From positions 13,435,571 to 13,499,570 of the forward strand of contig CM032663.1 in assembly GCA_019095985.1 (NCBI GenBank): a stretch of DNA of 64,000 nt. The letters are read 5' to 3'. Source of the stretch: Streblospio benedicti. Taxonomy: Eukaryota; Annelida; Polychaeta; Spionida; Spionidae. The position numbers and the translations under genes were made by a program. Under the pieces are notes generated by a model. That model did not search any database and was not told where the DNA came from. It saw only the letters and a program-made list of their open reading frames with translations. Shown piece after piece: positions 1 to 10,834 of this stretch. Position 1 is the first letter of the stretch; each line of letters begins with the position of its first letter.

Positions 1-186
1 ATACCACCTCTATGAAAAAGACCATCTTGGTAATAAACCACTTCTTGCAGCCACAAGCCTTCATAAAAAGTTTACCTGAACCCAGGAATATCATTTATTC
101 CTGCTGAACCCTAATAACAAGATGACATTTTTCTTGACACCAGTTGAAACCAGCCCTCGGGTAGTCTTAATACAGAGGTTCTACTG
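1..186. mobile_element. Pogo-like MITE (family 1), cut by the window edge
   Basis: The right end GAGGTTCTACTG followed by TA is intact at 175-188; the left end lies outside the window. Internal CCACCTCTATGAAAAAGACC and CCTTCATAAAAAG modules identify the family. Confidence 0.75.
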
Positions 187-204
187 TAACAATATTAATA
201 CTGC

Positions 205-458
205 AATTGGTGCAAGTGCAAGTCATAGCAGTATACATAAACTTCCATACTAAAAAAGTCTGTGTAATTGAATAAGACAGTTCCAGAAGCTTTTAAGACA
301 GAATGGACAAACTTTTCTACTAACAGCATTTAACTGCAGTCACTGCAAGTGCAAGTGTGCAAGTCATATAGTAGCAGTATACATGTACATAACTTTCATA
401 AAAAAAAAGGCCTCTGTAATTGCAGAATAAGACAGTCGCAGAAGCTTTTAAGACAGAA
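205..458. repeat. Tandem duplication of about 100-115 bp
   Basis: Segments 205-303 and 343-458 share GCAAGTGCAAGT, AGCAGTATACAT, GTAATTG.AATAAGACAGT and CAGAAGCTTTTAAGACAGAA in the same order. The second copy has small insertions, including an extra GTGCAAGT. Confidence 0.8.
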
Positions 459-481
459 CCATCAACCGACAAGCGTTCCCA

Positions 482-910
482 CTAACAGTTAACGACATCT
501 CCCATAATGAGTGCATGTTTCACGATGCCTACGAGCCCCCATCCATTATTGAGCAGTAGCAGCAGCACGTGACCAGAGCTACCGGCTAGAGACTCCAGCT
601 CGCTCAGGCGTGAACCAATCCCCACGCCGCCCTGCAAAATGGCCCATAACCGGTGTATGCGTTTGGCTGGGACACTCGCTAAGTCCATGATGTATGGTGG
701 GATCAGCGTAAAGTGTACAGGGCTCAGTGTGGTAAATAGGGACTTTAGGGACCGTGAGGCTGCTTCTCGTATGGTGGCAATGCTGCTGCTGCTGGACTTG
801 TTGTGTGTTGCAACGTTATTGTGCTGTTCTGTGCTTTTAGTGGGATGCCCAAACAATAGAAAATGTAGTTTAATTTTTATGCGAAATGAAGAGGTTATAA
901 AAATGGGCAT
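482..910 (-). other. Open frame of 142 codons, unassigned
   Basis: Longest clean open frame on the minus strand in the first 12 kb. Its C-terminal half reads IMDLASVPAKRIHRLWAILQ, then later GHVLLLLLNNGWGLVGIVKH. The pattern I-x-D...AK...L followed by a hydrophobic strand and G-x-VG-x-x-K faintly recalls the start of the alpha-tubulin acetyltransferase (GNAT) domain, but key residues differ and I do not assign it. An overlapping plus-strand frame (639-944) is also open, so chance is quite possible. No convincing splice sites were identified. Confidence 0.2.
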
Positions 911-944
911 GGTTGTTTTGGAAGGGATGAGTTTTAAGAATTAA

Positions 945-1690
945 GCTTGGGAGCTACCTCCATTTTGAAGTTTGCTATTTCTGTCTTCTTTCTGTGAATA
1001 CCCTAGGGGGGTGAATACTAATTGATGACTGAAGGAAAATTCACAATATATATCTTTTTTACACAACATTCATTTTGTTTTAATGTTGCTGGGATGTTTG
1101 GTTACAATGCTAGGATTGTGCAGATTTTGCATGTTCATAATTGATTGTACTGCTATGTGTTTTTTATGAAAAGTATACGCTACCACAATATGCAGATTAG
1201 TATTGTGTAGTATTCACTTTTCATATGGAGCATTTCTTAATTTTCCAGAGTGTTGTAAAAATGCTTATTATAGGCACTATATCCATTAAGAAAGTGTCAT
1301 GTTTGCTTTAAATGAGTAAAAACTAGACAAAAATATTCCCGAAAAATCATTGATTTAAAAAATTACATCTATATTGTGTAGATGTTACATATATAATATC
1401 TAATGTAATAAAGAACAGAAAAGAGATATATCCTGCAAGTTTTGTCGACGAGAGCTTCAAAATGGTGGTCATGATTCAGCCATTTTGATGTGGCCACTTG
1501 CCTAAAGGTGGCAGCACGCAATGGTGGTGCATTTCTCAGAAATTCAAACCTACTCTCTGAAAAATTCACAATCGAAAATCTAGCAATCGCAATTACAAAC
1601 TATAAATCTCTGCGGCAAAGAAAAGTACAAATTCCATTTAGCATGAGAATCAACCGCTCACTTTCTTAAGGAGCACGCATTTAAATCTTA
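945..1690. other. AT-rich unique sequence, nothing recognised
   Basis: No element end, splice-flanked open frame or tandem structure was seen here. Short open frames are chance products of composition. Confidence 0.5.
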
Positions 1691-1699
1691 ATCACTATG

Positions 1700-1990
1700 C
1701 ATTGGTCGAAATGCAAATTACAATATTTCGATAATCATCAAACATTCACTGGTGACACTTGAAAACAAGAAAAATGAAACTCGGCGGCGATTTGCATTAT
1801 TATTCGCGTGATAATTAAGCCGGGTGATTAATGGCTGCTGCCACGGTGATCTGGGAACTCCCATTCACAGGCCACAAGGCTGGTCAATTCATTAGATTCA
1901 TTAAAGACGACGACGCAGTCAACAAATAAATCACCCGCCGTCCGTCGACCGGCGTCCGCTTTAATTAATTTTCTGTCTTTCAGCTCTTCG
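1700..1990. promoter_or_regulatory. Candidate enhancer: octamer and homeodomain-type motifs in a CpG-containing island
   Basis: Two octamer (POU) motifs occur in opposite orientations, ATGCAAAT at 1711-1718 and ATTTGCAT at 1790-1797. TAATTA occurs at 1812-1817 and TAATTAAT at 1962-1969, with a GATTAAT at about 1826. Between them CpG becomes frequent (CGGCGGCG, CCGTCCGTCGACCGGCG) in otherwise CpG-poor DNA. This composition is typical of conserved non-coding elements of developmental genes; function is inferred only. Confidence 0.4.
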
Positions 1991-2534
1991 TCTACATGTA
2001 CGATGATTGAAACTTGTTCTTGGTGGTGAAGTTTTGAGGTGGTTGTTTGCGGAATGGTTTCATAATGGTGGACTTTAAAGAATGATGAGTATTTTTGATT
2101 AATTTTTAAGCTAAATTTGAGCATTATTAAGGAACTTGATTTGCTGATGTAGAGAGAAGATTTGTTTGTGCTTTATTTGAAAAAATTAGATTTTTTCTCA
2201 TATATTAAAGATTCAAATCTACATTATTTTCTTCTTTGTGAAATGGAGTGAATTAAAAATCACAGAGGAATTACAAAAAACAAACTAAAAAACTGCTACA
2301 TATTTCAACCAAAATATTAAGTAAAAAATTCAACTCTCCCAGAGAATCTTGCCCTGCCTACATATGCCTCAAAAGGATAAAATCCTAATCATGAAGAATT
2401 GTATCCAATTCACTCTCCTCACATTTACACAGCAACCACTTTAAGTGCAATTCATTCGATACCTTCAATACCTCTAAAATGAAATACATTCACCCAAATC
2501 TAATGACCTGCGAATATTAACCAAATTATGAAGA

Positions 2535-2810
2535 ACTTAACGTAGTTGACAGTGAAAAATGCAGCTCTACCATTTCGCCAATCTTTCAAAATACCCTAAG
2601 GAAAAATAATCATCATCATCGCCCCTACCAGCCACTTCCAATATATTTAATTGCAATCTTCTTCTACAAGAAAGGAATCACATATGTTATTGTAACTTAA
2701 ACCACATCGCAAACAACTTCATATTGACAGTTAAAAAGCATCTCTAAACTCACTGGCAAATATACCCCCGGGAAAGATGATCATCATTATCATTGTGGCA
2801 AACCACCATC
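2535..2810. repeat. Diverged two-copy tandem repeat, offset about 180 bp
   Basis: Both copies contain TTGACAGT.AAAA..GCA.CTCTA, then GGAAA.AT.ATCATCAT.ATC (about 2546-2622 and 2724-2802). The copies are well diverged. Confidence 0.55.
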
Positions 2811-2829
2811 CTCTCTTAAGCACCAAGCA

Positions 2830-3480
2830 CTTCAACTAACGTATCTTTGACTGAGTTTCCTCGAGGGCCCCGAGACCATTTCGCCGACCACGGCTGCCCC
2901 CAGGGGGAGATTATCATGATGGGGGAGGAGGAAGGTGGGAGGAGTGTGGTTATTGGAGAGCCTGGGTCTTCTAGCTACCGTGGGAACATCTCCATGTACA
3001 GGCATCAATGCCTATAATGGATTACTTTTTGTTGGTCTTTTTTCCCCATATCCGACTGTACTTGAACCTTTTTCTCAATTTTTTCCAATGACAGTTCGAT
3101 AAGTTTAAGCTTGAAGCTTGTGAGGAAAAATTACAAAATTTTTATTTTCACTACACAAAGATCTTGTATAGTAGTTACGTTCAGTTATTTCACTTTCAAT
3201 TCACTAAGAAATCGCACATGTAATGGTGCAGAGTTGGCAGTTAACTATGAGGCTAAAGTGAATCAGAAAGTTAGGAATGGCTTCTTTTCAAGCATGTCTA
3301 CAGCAGTGCATTTGATTTCAAAGGTAAGAAAAACAATTGTATTCTGAACATTCCTCAGCCATAAGAGATGACAACCCCTGTTATAGGCAAACGCTCAGTT
3401 GCACATAAATTCCACTTATCAGGATTCTTGATATTAATGGCTCTGAATCTGTGTGTTTATGAATTCTTCTACTTGCACAC
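2830..3480. other. Unique sequence with a short GC-rich patch
   Basis: At 2855-2965 the sequence is G/C-rich (CTCGAGGGCCCCGAGACC, CCCCCAGGGGGAG) with small palindromes; the rest is AT-rich. No coding signature was found. Confidence 0.4.
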
Positions 3481-3485
3481 AAATA

Positions 3486-3645
3486 CAGTAGAAACGTGTT
3501 ATCTAAAATATTTACAATGCTCGAGATTGCCACTATTTGAGATATCTGAGAAATCTGGTCATGGTGTGCTTGAATTGAAATAAAACTAATATCAAAATAC
3601 CAGAAAATTCGAAATACGCAATATTGAGATAACAAGTTTTTCCTG
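3486..3645. mobile_element. Second pogo/Tigger-like MITE family, full copy (160 bp)
   Basis: Left end CAGTAGAAACGTGTTATCT and right end (reverse complement) CAGGAAAAACTTGTTATCTC, each next to a TA. The interior is AT-rich with GATATCT/GAGATAAC motifs. It differs from family 1 in lacking the GGTGGTCT modules. Confidence 0.75.
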
Positions 3646-3829
3646 TACTTGATTGAAATAAAAAGATGACATCTTGCTCCTGCTAGAGGGAGGGTCTCTC
3701 TGGGCAGGACTGCGGTTCTTCGAGCCCCCACGGACCCCCTCCACTGCCGGGTCATGTTTTACGCATGTCACACACTTGTGATTTATGGACCTGTGCTCCC
3801 AGCCTACTTGCTTGATGAGTTTAATTAAC

Positions 3830-5405
3830 GCAATTGCTCTTCTTTTGTCTTGTTTGGAATCTTTGTCCGACGTTTTTCGGAGACATGTACTTTCTTAATG
3901 AGTTAGTAAAGTTACATTGTGTCTTTTTAATCTTTGGTTTTGAAATTATCTTTTGCTGTCACCACCTACTTTTCTTGGAGTTTTTCATGAATGAAATTCT
4001 TCATTGTTGTCAATTTAATATTTGCTTAGTAAGATTTCCCATATGATGATATCTATCATGGTAGAAAAAATGCTTCACAATAGAATTGTGCTTTAATTGG
4101 ATCTCTCTTTGTTGTGCAATGTGTGGAATAAAATGTTTGAACCAATATGACAGCTACAGAGATGTGTGAGAAAAAGCGATGGTTGCAAATGAATTTTCCA
4201 AACATCTCTTTTTCTTAAACTGTTTAATTAATAAGCCTGTTCTCTGCATCATAGAAACCTTTGCCTCGCACAAATCGCTCTCTTTGATCTGTTGAATGTT
4301 TTAAAGTCCAGCGAACTTTCCACATAATGAATTATGAACGCCGCATTTCCATTGGCCACACTACATTAGCTTTTTGTCCTATTGCGAGTTGCTTCATCCA
4401 TTTTACACACACATATAAGGAGAACAATCTAGTGGGAACGACCTTGACAGGCAGTTTTACTATAGCCGCCAATTTATAAAAGACCAACTCTATAAAGAGA
4501 CTTCCTATGTAAGGAGATAATTTCTTACGATACCAAGCTTCTACAACGATATCAACATGAACCTCCATACAGAGAACACATCTCTGCTAAGACGACTTGA
4601 GACCATGATAAGAACATGCCATCCACATGTCCATATAGAAACAAGACTATTGAAATCCAGTATATTCATAATACAAATAGGTTTTCCTGAACTTACTTTA
4701 TCCAACCTTCATCTCATTCTCAGCTTCAAAATTATGGATATCAGTTTCTACAATATTACATTTTATATCTCATATTTTTAATGTGTGTAAATGTCATTAT
4801 TCATTCACCTTTTGGCTATTTTACAAAGTTAAATGTTGATGTTGAAAGTTTATGTAAGAGTGTGCATCAAACTTATGCAGAAACACAAAAATTGTTATGT
4901 AGGGTGCAGTAGTTTAGTGTGAATCATTTCCAATGCTTTTCAGAATAAGTGTCTAAGGATAAAATAAAATGTTACAGTCCAAAAACTAGTGGAATGAACT
5001 TTGTGGTATCAGGACAATAAATACATTCTAAATAAAGAAAAATACCCAAATGCATTACCAATGTCTACAGCGGGGTGTGTCTCCTACATGCAATGTAGCA
5101 TGTAATGCGGAATGGGCCAAGATAAGGACCAATGGTGGAGGGCGGTCACTCTCTGGCCAGATAAGGGCAGGCAATGGAGCCAAGTGACACTCAGCGCTCA
5201 TTTCACGCGATTCCGACACCGATAATGACCTAATGACCATTGAAGGAGCGTCTCCACATCAGCCTTAATAATGTGCCCGCCCATCATCATCATCACATCA
5301 GCTTTAAATGGCCAGAAGTTTGATATTTGCTGCAGATTGAATGATGCGGTGTGCATCAAGTGATCGGTTTTGACTGTTCGATGAATCATGGGCATTCACT
5401 TGCCT
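3830..5405. other. AT-rich unique sequence
   Basis: Only a short MITE-like fragment near 4,540-4,600 (CATGAACCTCCATACAGAGAACAC) is recognisable. A CpG-poor, slightly GC-richer patch at 5,080-5,240 has no coding signature. Confidence 0.45.
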
Positions 5406-5410
5406 AAATA

Positions 5411-5915
5411 CAGTGGAAACTCTCTATATCAAGACCACCCGAGGGCTGTCTGCAAGTGGTCTCAATACAGAGGTGGTTGATTTATGGAAGGTATGGGACC
5501 GTGAAAATTGTGTTATGAAAGAGGCCATCTCAACAGTGAGGTGGTCTCTTTTTGTTAGAAGTTTGTGGTAGTCTTTTTGTGGAACTTTGTAACCATCAAT
5601 TGTAGTCTTATTATAGAGGTATTCTTAAAAGAGAGGTGGTCTCTGTATGGAGGTTCACGACGGTCTCGTCCAGCAGAAATGATCATTATCATAGAGGTGT
5701 TCTCAAAAAGAGAGCAGAGGTAATCTCTTTACAGAAGTTCAAGACGGGCCATGTATGGAACTTTGGAATCACCATCATTAGTCTTATTACAGAGGTGGTC
5801 TCAATAGAGAGGTGGCCTCTTTATGAAGGTTCATGACTGGTCATCACCAAACTTTGAAACCACCAGAAGTGGTCTTATTACATATGTATTCTTGATAGAG
5901 AGAGAGCTATGATTT
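5411..5915. mobile_element. Family-1 MITE with expanded interior (about 500 bp)
   Basis: Starts at TA-CAGTGGAAACTCTCTATA and carries at least five iterations of GAGGTGGTCTC and TGGAGGTTC/TGAAGGTTC modules. The right end is not clear. It is about three times the length of the simple copies. Confidence 0.75.
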
Positions 5916-5959
5916 GGAGGTTGCGCTGCATTTAGGCACATTTCCAACCCTATAGCTAC

Positions 5960-6470
5960 TGGCATCCATGAGATGAAGTCCCCCACCCATCCACAAGAGG
6001 CCCCTGGGGGTCCCAGCCAATACCAGGCATCACTGAGCACATATTGGGAGAGATCAGACGTCGTAACACGCATCACCACAGACTGGACACCGGTCAGTGA
6101 GTGGTCAAGTGGAGGGATGTGCACCATTAATCCTGTGGTCATCGAGCGGTCAACGCTAATGGTCAGTTGGCGGTCAAGCGATGTTGGGATGTCAATTCAA
6201 TGGACTGATACTCCATGTGACATTGTAAGAGACCCAGATGTTGTAAATGCAATGGTTCATGATTTAAAATACACTCGCTTGACAGCAATACGCGATTTAT
6301 CAACATGCTCATGTAAAGTTTTTGTTTCTTCTAAAACTCTGTTGAACTTGCATATTGAAAGACATCACTGAAGCCATAGTCAGATGGACGGCTGTCAAGT
6401 GATGGAATGCATGTATTCTGTCAAGCTGACCACTTCCATCACTGGTCAGTTGGTGGTCAATCCAGTGTGT
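5960..6470. repeat. Cluster of GGTCA / TGACC motifs
   Basis: GGTCAGT, GGTCAAG, GGTCATCG and GGTCAACG recur from 6090 to 6180 and again at 6427-6455, many as TGGTCAGTTGGCGGTCA-like pairs. Similar clusters occur at about 51,118-51,150 and 61,490-61,575. Either an old dispersed repeat or a cluster of nuclear-receptor-like half sites. Confidence 0.4.
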
Positions 6471-7089
6471 CTGAAGGGGCTCGTCGGGGTGGGGGTCAAC
6501 TGATCATCTTAGCTTGTAAGCATTGAAGACTTGTAGAATGCTGTTACAGTGACTTCTATGGTAAAACCCCCTACGGAATCCCTCGATTCCAGACACATGA
6601 TGATGTTTTATGTGTGTAAGACTTGTAGAGACTTGACCAAAATCCTCAATAAACACTGATGAATTAGGAGCTTAACGTCCCCACCCACCCACCCTATGGG
6701 CATCCCCATCACGGATTCCCAGGAGCAGCCTTAGATCCGTCCACTAATAGCCTTAGCTCTTATAATGGGGACATCCGGGGTAAGACTGATGGCTGGACTG
6801 TCCGCTTGTGGCAAGACTAGTCAGCCGGGTCGGTGGTTAATGCTCAGACTGACCACTGGGAGGACTGGTGGGCGGAGGAGGCAGGGGCTGGTGAAGTATA
6901 AATGGTAGACTGCGTAGTTCCAGTGGAACCTATCAAAATGACAACTGCTCTATAGTAACAACACTGATATTGTCACTGTTTCTTGAACCAGATCCTTATA
7001 TTACAGAAGGTCCTGCTAATCTTCATTTTTTTAAGCTCTGACAACATAAATTTATGGATAACTTGCAGTAATGACTACATTATAATAAT

Positions 7090-7175
7090 AATCAGACTGA
7101 TAGCTCGATTTTTGCAATACTCGAATATTTCATTCCCTCGATTCACATTCGAGTTCTAGTTAAACATGCCTGACT
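7090..7175. mobile_element. Possible fragment of the second pogo-like family
   Basis: Contains TAGCTCGATTTTTGC, ATACTCGAATATTTC and ATTCGAGTTCTAG, resembling the degenerate interior of this type of element. No clear ends were seen. Confidence 0.3.
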
Positions 7176-7239
7176 GAAAATTTTGATTGGTTGTTGAGAA
7201 AATTTATGAGTAATATTAACATAACTGAATGCACGATAT

Positions 7240-7362
7240 AGACCTAAACGTTCATATAGAGACCACCTATATAAAGAGATCAATTCACAACGTCATGAAC
7301 CTTGATTCAGAGATCACCTCTCTAGTGAGACCACATTGACAGTCTTAATAAAAGTTCTACTG
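7240..7362. mobile_element. Family-1 MITE, right part
   Basis: Ends in AGTTCTACTG-TA at 7353-7364; CCACCTATATAAAGAG and CACCTCTCTAGTGAGACCAC modules are present. The left end has decayed. Confidence 0.75.
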
Positions 7363-7364
7363 TA

Positions 7365-8215
7365 GATGTTAAAGACCTGGAGGTCTTTACTTTAAAAAAA
7401 CACACACTAAAAACTGGTTAAAAAGCCACAGGAGTCAATGACAGGTCTTAATCCCACCCTAAAGGTTGACGTTTTGAGAAAGTCTCTGCCTCCTGGTGCA
7501 TCATCAGCTGGTGCCACATGAGACCATCATGCCCATTGAAATAGTTTTATCAAATGCACACAAGATTAGACTTCATTGATATGCACAAAACTTAGAGACG
7601 TTTAAATACGCCTGACGAAATCCAGTGGGTGGGTGGTCCTGATGGGTATGTATTTAGCAGTAATTCATCATTTGGCGATCGTTAAAATTTGAGCTCTGTA
7701 CCTCAATTTTGGGTCAATTAATGTGATCGATTAATGATTTGGCGATGATGAGACGTCATTAAAATCTATGCCTCTATTCAGATAAGACTAATGAAGCGGT
7801 TAATTGTAAGTTTGCATTTTTGAAGCGTTTTATTGACTGTGACAACGTGCACATATGGTGGTGGGGGCTCGTAGAATGCTCGATAAGTCATGCAGGGAAC
7901 AAAATGTACACTATTTTTTGTTGTCAATCTTCAAATCTTGGTTTATATTTTTTGCTGAAGAAATATGTAGAATACTCATACTGAATTTTATGATATATTA
8001 CTGGTTACTGGAGAGTGAAAACTGTGAAATACTGTCACAAGTCTGGTAGACCTTACCTATAGGTTTCAAATCTCCTCAATAGTCTGATAGAACTAATACA
8101 TTTCAAATCTACAGTTCAAACTACGAACATGCTTCAATCAATATTATGCCACTCTCAGTGAGACCAACACAGGTTGTCATACAATCACAACAAGAGTACC
8201 AAACAGCAAGCTGTT
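7365..8215. other. AT-rich unique sequence
   Basis: No gene or repeat recognised. TGGGGGCTC at 7862-7870 is one instance of a recurrent 9-mer described in the findings. Confidence 0.4.
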
Positions 8216-8224
8216 AAAAGGTTA

Positions 8225-8325
8225 CATGGCTGAACCATTATCTCTGTGACCCCCAGCCTACACACTTGGTCTGTCGTCATCTCAAACCATTGTTTCTGGG
8301 TTCATATCCCACCTAAGAACGGAAA
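8225..8325 (+). repeat. Possible degenerate tRNA-derived SINE head
   Basis: A TGGCTGAACC (A-box-like) is followed about 80 bp later by GGGTTCATATCCCACC (B-box-like). Weak and isolated. Confidence 0.3.
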
Positions 8326-8619
8326 CATTTTCTGAGGTCTAACAACCTCGGGGTCATGAGTGTGAGTCCCATTACGCCCACTTGATATAGTCAAATTGAA
8401 CATTGTCTCAAGCTTGGTCAATATAACTGTAAAGTTATTGCGATAGAGAACTGAGAGATGATAAGAATTGAATGGCAAGAAATACCCATTAGATTTAAAA
8501 CATTAAACAGTTCACCACCTCAGCACCAGCCCTTATTAATCATTTAACCAGCTGGATTCACAGAAACAGCCCCACAATCAGCCCAACAACATACCACACA
8601 ACAGCAAAAAACAACTTCC

Positions 8620-8800
8620 AACGATTGCCGGCTCGTAATTATTCACGACGCGCGAGTTCCGCAATATTCAATTATCCGGCCGACGCCTCTCTTCGTAATA
8701 ATCTGCCACGCACTTACCATTCGATTACGATTTAATGTACGTCGGGGAATTATCTCGCAGTGATACGTCGCGTGAAACCGTGTCAGCCATTAGTGTGGCT
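8620..8800. promoter_or_regulatory. CpG-rich candidate regulatory island
   Basis: An abrupt CpG-dense stretch (CACGACGCGCGAG, CCGGCCGACGCC, GATACGTCGCGTG) is interleaved with homeodomain-type cores (GTAATTATT, CAATTATC, CGTAATAATC, GAATTATC). No frame suggests coding. Confidence 0.35.
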
Positions 8801-8873
8801 CGCTGGTCAGCCAGGTGATTGGATCACCTGCTCCACGGACACGATAATCGGACTGAGTTTTCCACCCAGTGGT

Positions 8874-9207
8874 TGATTTTCAAGGTACGAGAGTCCGAGT
8901 CTTTGATGAACTTGGTTATGAACTTAACCACTAGGTCAAAGTTACATATGAACGGTAATTGGTATAGCAACCCCATTGGTTTTTGTACACACTATATACA
9001 CCACAGTCACTGAGTCCCAATGTACATCTAGAGACACACACCTCGACCTACCATATCGGTCCCTACCTATATAGTAGGTCAGGGTGTGTGTCTCTAGATG
9101 TAAACAAACATTGGAACTCAGCGACTGTGATATACACATATAAACTGATTTTCAAGGTATGAGAGTTCAAGTCTTGTATGAACTTGGTTATAAACTTAAT
9201 CACTATA
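8874..9207. repeat. Direct repeat pair flanking a fold-back element
   Basis: Copies at 8874-8935 and 9146-9207 both read TGATTTTCAAGGTA.GAGAGT followed by AGTCTT..ATGAACTTGG and ACTTAA.CACTA. The 272-bp offset includes the fold-back element, so a tandem duplication or duplication with insertion is implied. Confidence 0.8.
8993..9142. mobile_element. Fold-back (palindromic) element, about 150 bp
   Basis: The left arm (ACAGTC.CTGAGT.CCAATG, then ACATCTAGAGACACACAC and CGACCTAC) is repeated in reverse complement on the right, with a loop of about 20 bp around 9,052-9,072. The right arm has a small insertion. This is typical of a MITE with nearly full-length inverted arms; target-site duplication is not clear. 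Confidence 0.8.
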
Positions 9208-9276
9208 AACTAATATAAAATATTATATATTGATATCAACTAGCTTTTTTACAGAGTTGATAGTGGCTGACATTAA

Positions 9277-9645
9277 CAAGACTTGCTGGAGATAAAAAAA
9301 ATCTCAAAATGTGCTTGTTTTTTATTTTAGTATAAAAGTACAAGCATTTCCCTTTTTAAAAATGTATAACACTTTAGGGGTTTCGGGAATAGATTTTGGT
9401 TTATGGACCATACAAAAGATCATGTATACAATTTCGGTAAAGTCAAAATTAACATTGACTGAATTTTTCATTGTATTTTGTATGATCTTTTGTATGGTCC
9501 ATAAACCAAATTCCATTCCCGAAACCCTTAAAGTGTTATACATTTTCAAAAAGGGAAATGAATGTACTTGTATACTAAAATAAAAAACAAGAACATTTTG
9601 AGAATTTTTTTTATCTCCAAATTCTTTTATCTCAAGCAAGTCTTC
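9277..9645. mobile_element. PiggyBac-like fold-back MITE with TTAA target sites (369 bp)
   Basis: TTAA stands at 9273-9276 and again at 9646-9649. The ends read CAAGACTTGCT and (reverse complement) GAAGACTTGCT. Inside, two arms of about 150-160 bp are near-perfect inverted copies, including GTTTCGGGAATRGA and TTATGGACCATACAAAAGAT. TTAA duplication is the hallmark of piggyBac superfamily insertion. Both strands show mirror-image open frames, which are a consequence of the inverted arms. No transposase is present. Confidence 0.85.
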
Positions 9646-10003
9646 TTAAGTATTAGTTGGCATAATTTCTGTCCAAGTAAAGAAAATGAAGCTATATATA
9701 GAGATTTACAAGTCCAGTGTTAGTATTTTATTTCCTACTTTTACAAACAAACACATCAACATTTGGCTAGTAGACCTCTTCCGGGAGACCTCTGCCATCA
9801 GATTTCAATTCACACCTGTGGTATAAGCAAGATAGCGTGAAAAACTCTTGTCCCATGCCCACTGTAGTACAACAATGTTGATTTTGACAATAAACCATTG
9901 AGTGTGTACTAGTACATTATGTTGGATGGCTGGTCAAGGCATTAATACAATTAGACACAAGGCAATGGCTGGACACTAATGAGATTTTCCACGGAGGCCA
10001 ACT

Positions 10004-10475
10004 GCTCCGTAAACCCGGAATGGCGATGTTTTACAGGTAGCGGAGCCCATACAATAGACATCACAGACATCATTGAGTCACAGGTGCAGTACGATAGCAC
10101 TTCTAATGATGAAGACCTCATCTCTATTGAGACCACCTCTATAATAGGAGCATTGTTCGTGGTGCCAAACCTTCATACAGAAACCAACATGCATATCCAT
10201 ACAGAGACCACCTCCATTGAGACCACTTATGGTTCGTCCCGAGGGTGGTCTTAATAGAGCCGTACAAACTTTACGTCTGGGCTAATTTTTTATTCACTAA
10301 CTTTCATCTGCACCAGCATTGGCAGAAGGGACATTTCAGCCTTGACTGAGCTCTCAGTGCGCGCTTAAGTCCAGACACACGACACTGCACATGAACCCGG
10401 AATGGCAATGTTTCACAGGTAGCGGAGCCCATACAATAGACATCATAGACATCATTGAGTCACAGGTGCAAGGAT
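10004..10475. repeat. Two-copy direct repeat (about 85 bp) split by a MITE
   Basis: Both 10,012-10,093 and 10,393-10,471 carry AACCCGGAATGGC.ATGTTT, CACAGGTAGCGGAGCCCATA-like sequence and GACATCATTGAGTCACAGGT. A family-1 MITE (10,111-10,263) sits between them. Confidence 0.8.
10111..10263. mobile_element. Family-1 MITE copy
   Basis: GAAGACCTCATCTCTATTGA, ATAATAGGAGCATTGTTCGT and GGTGGTCTTAATAGAGCCGT mark the ordinary 150-bp layout; the terminal bases have decayed. Confidence 0.75.
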
Positions 10476-10659
10476 AGCAAGTCTGGGTTATTAGTTTTTT
10501 GTCAGTTTCACAGCCAGCAGCACCCGACAGAATGGACATTACAGTGTTGAGTGAACAATGAGTGCAAAACCAGCCAGTGTCGCAGGTCTTTACTGTCAGA
10601 TATTATAGCCTTGACTGAGGTACAGTCAGGTAGGAGATATTAGATGGGTTGGTGTTGTT

Positions 10660-10830
10660 CTTTCATGATGGCTGAATGGTCTTAAGTGCTTGGGGAATAG
10701 GTGCCACAGTGGTAGTGGTCCAGGGTTCGAGTCCAGGCAGAGGCTATGTGATATACATGTAGTTATATATAGACTTGAATAAAGAATCCTCTATATCAAT
10801 AGTGTAGTGTGTATGAGAGATTAGACAGAA
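10660..10830 (+). repeat. tRNA-derived SINE (copy 1)
   Basis: Pol III A-box-like TGGCTGAATGG at 10,669-10,679 and perfect B box GGTTCGAGTCC at 10,724-10,734 have tRNA-like spacing with a long variable arm, as in tRNA-Leu/Ser. The tail is shared with the copy at 30.3 kb (GTGATAT...GACTTG..A...AATCCT). Confidence 0.75.
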
Positions 10831-10834
10831 ACTA

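Noticed and set aside
9311-9639. Mirror-image peptides containing FPFLKMYNTL and FGLWTIQKI on both strands
   Set aside because: They arise from the inverted arms of the fold-back element, not from a gene.
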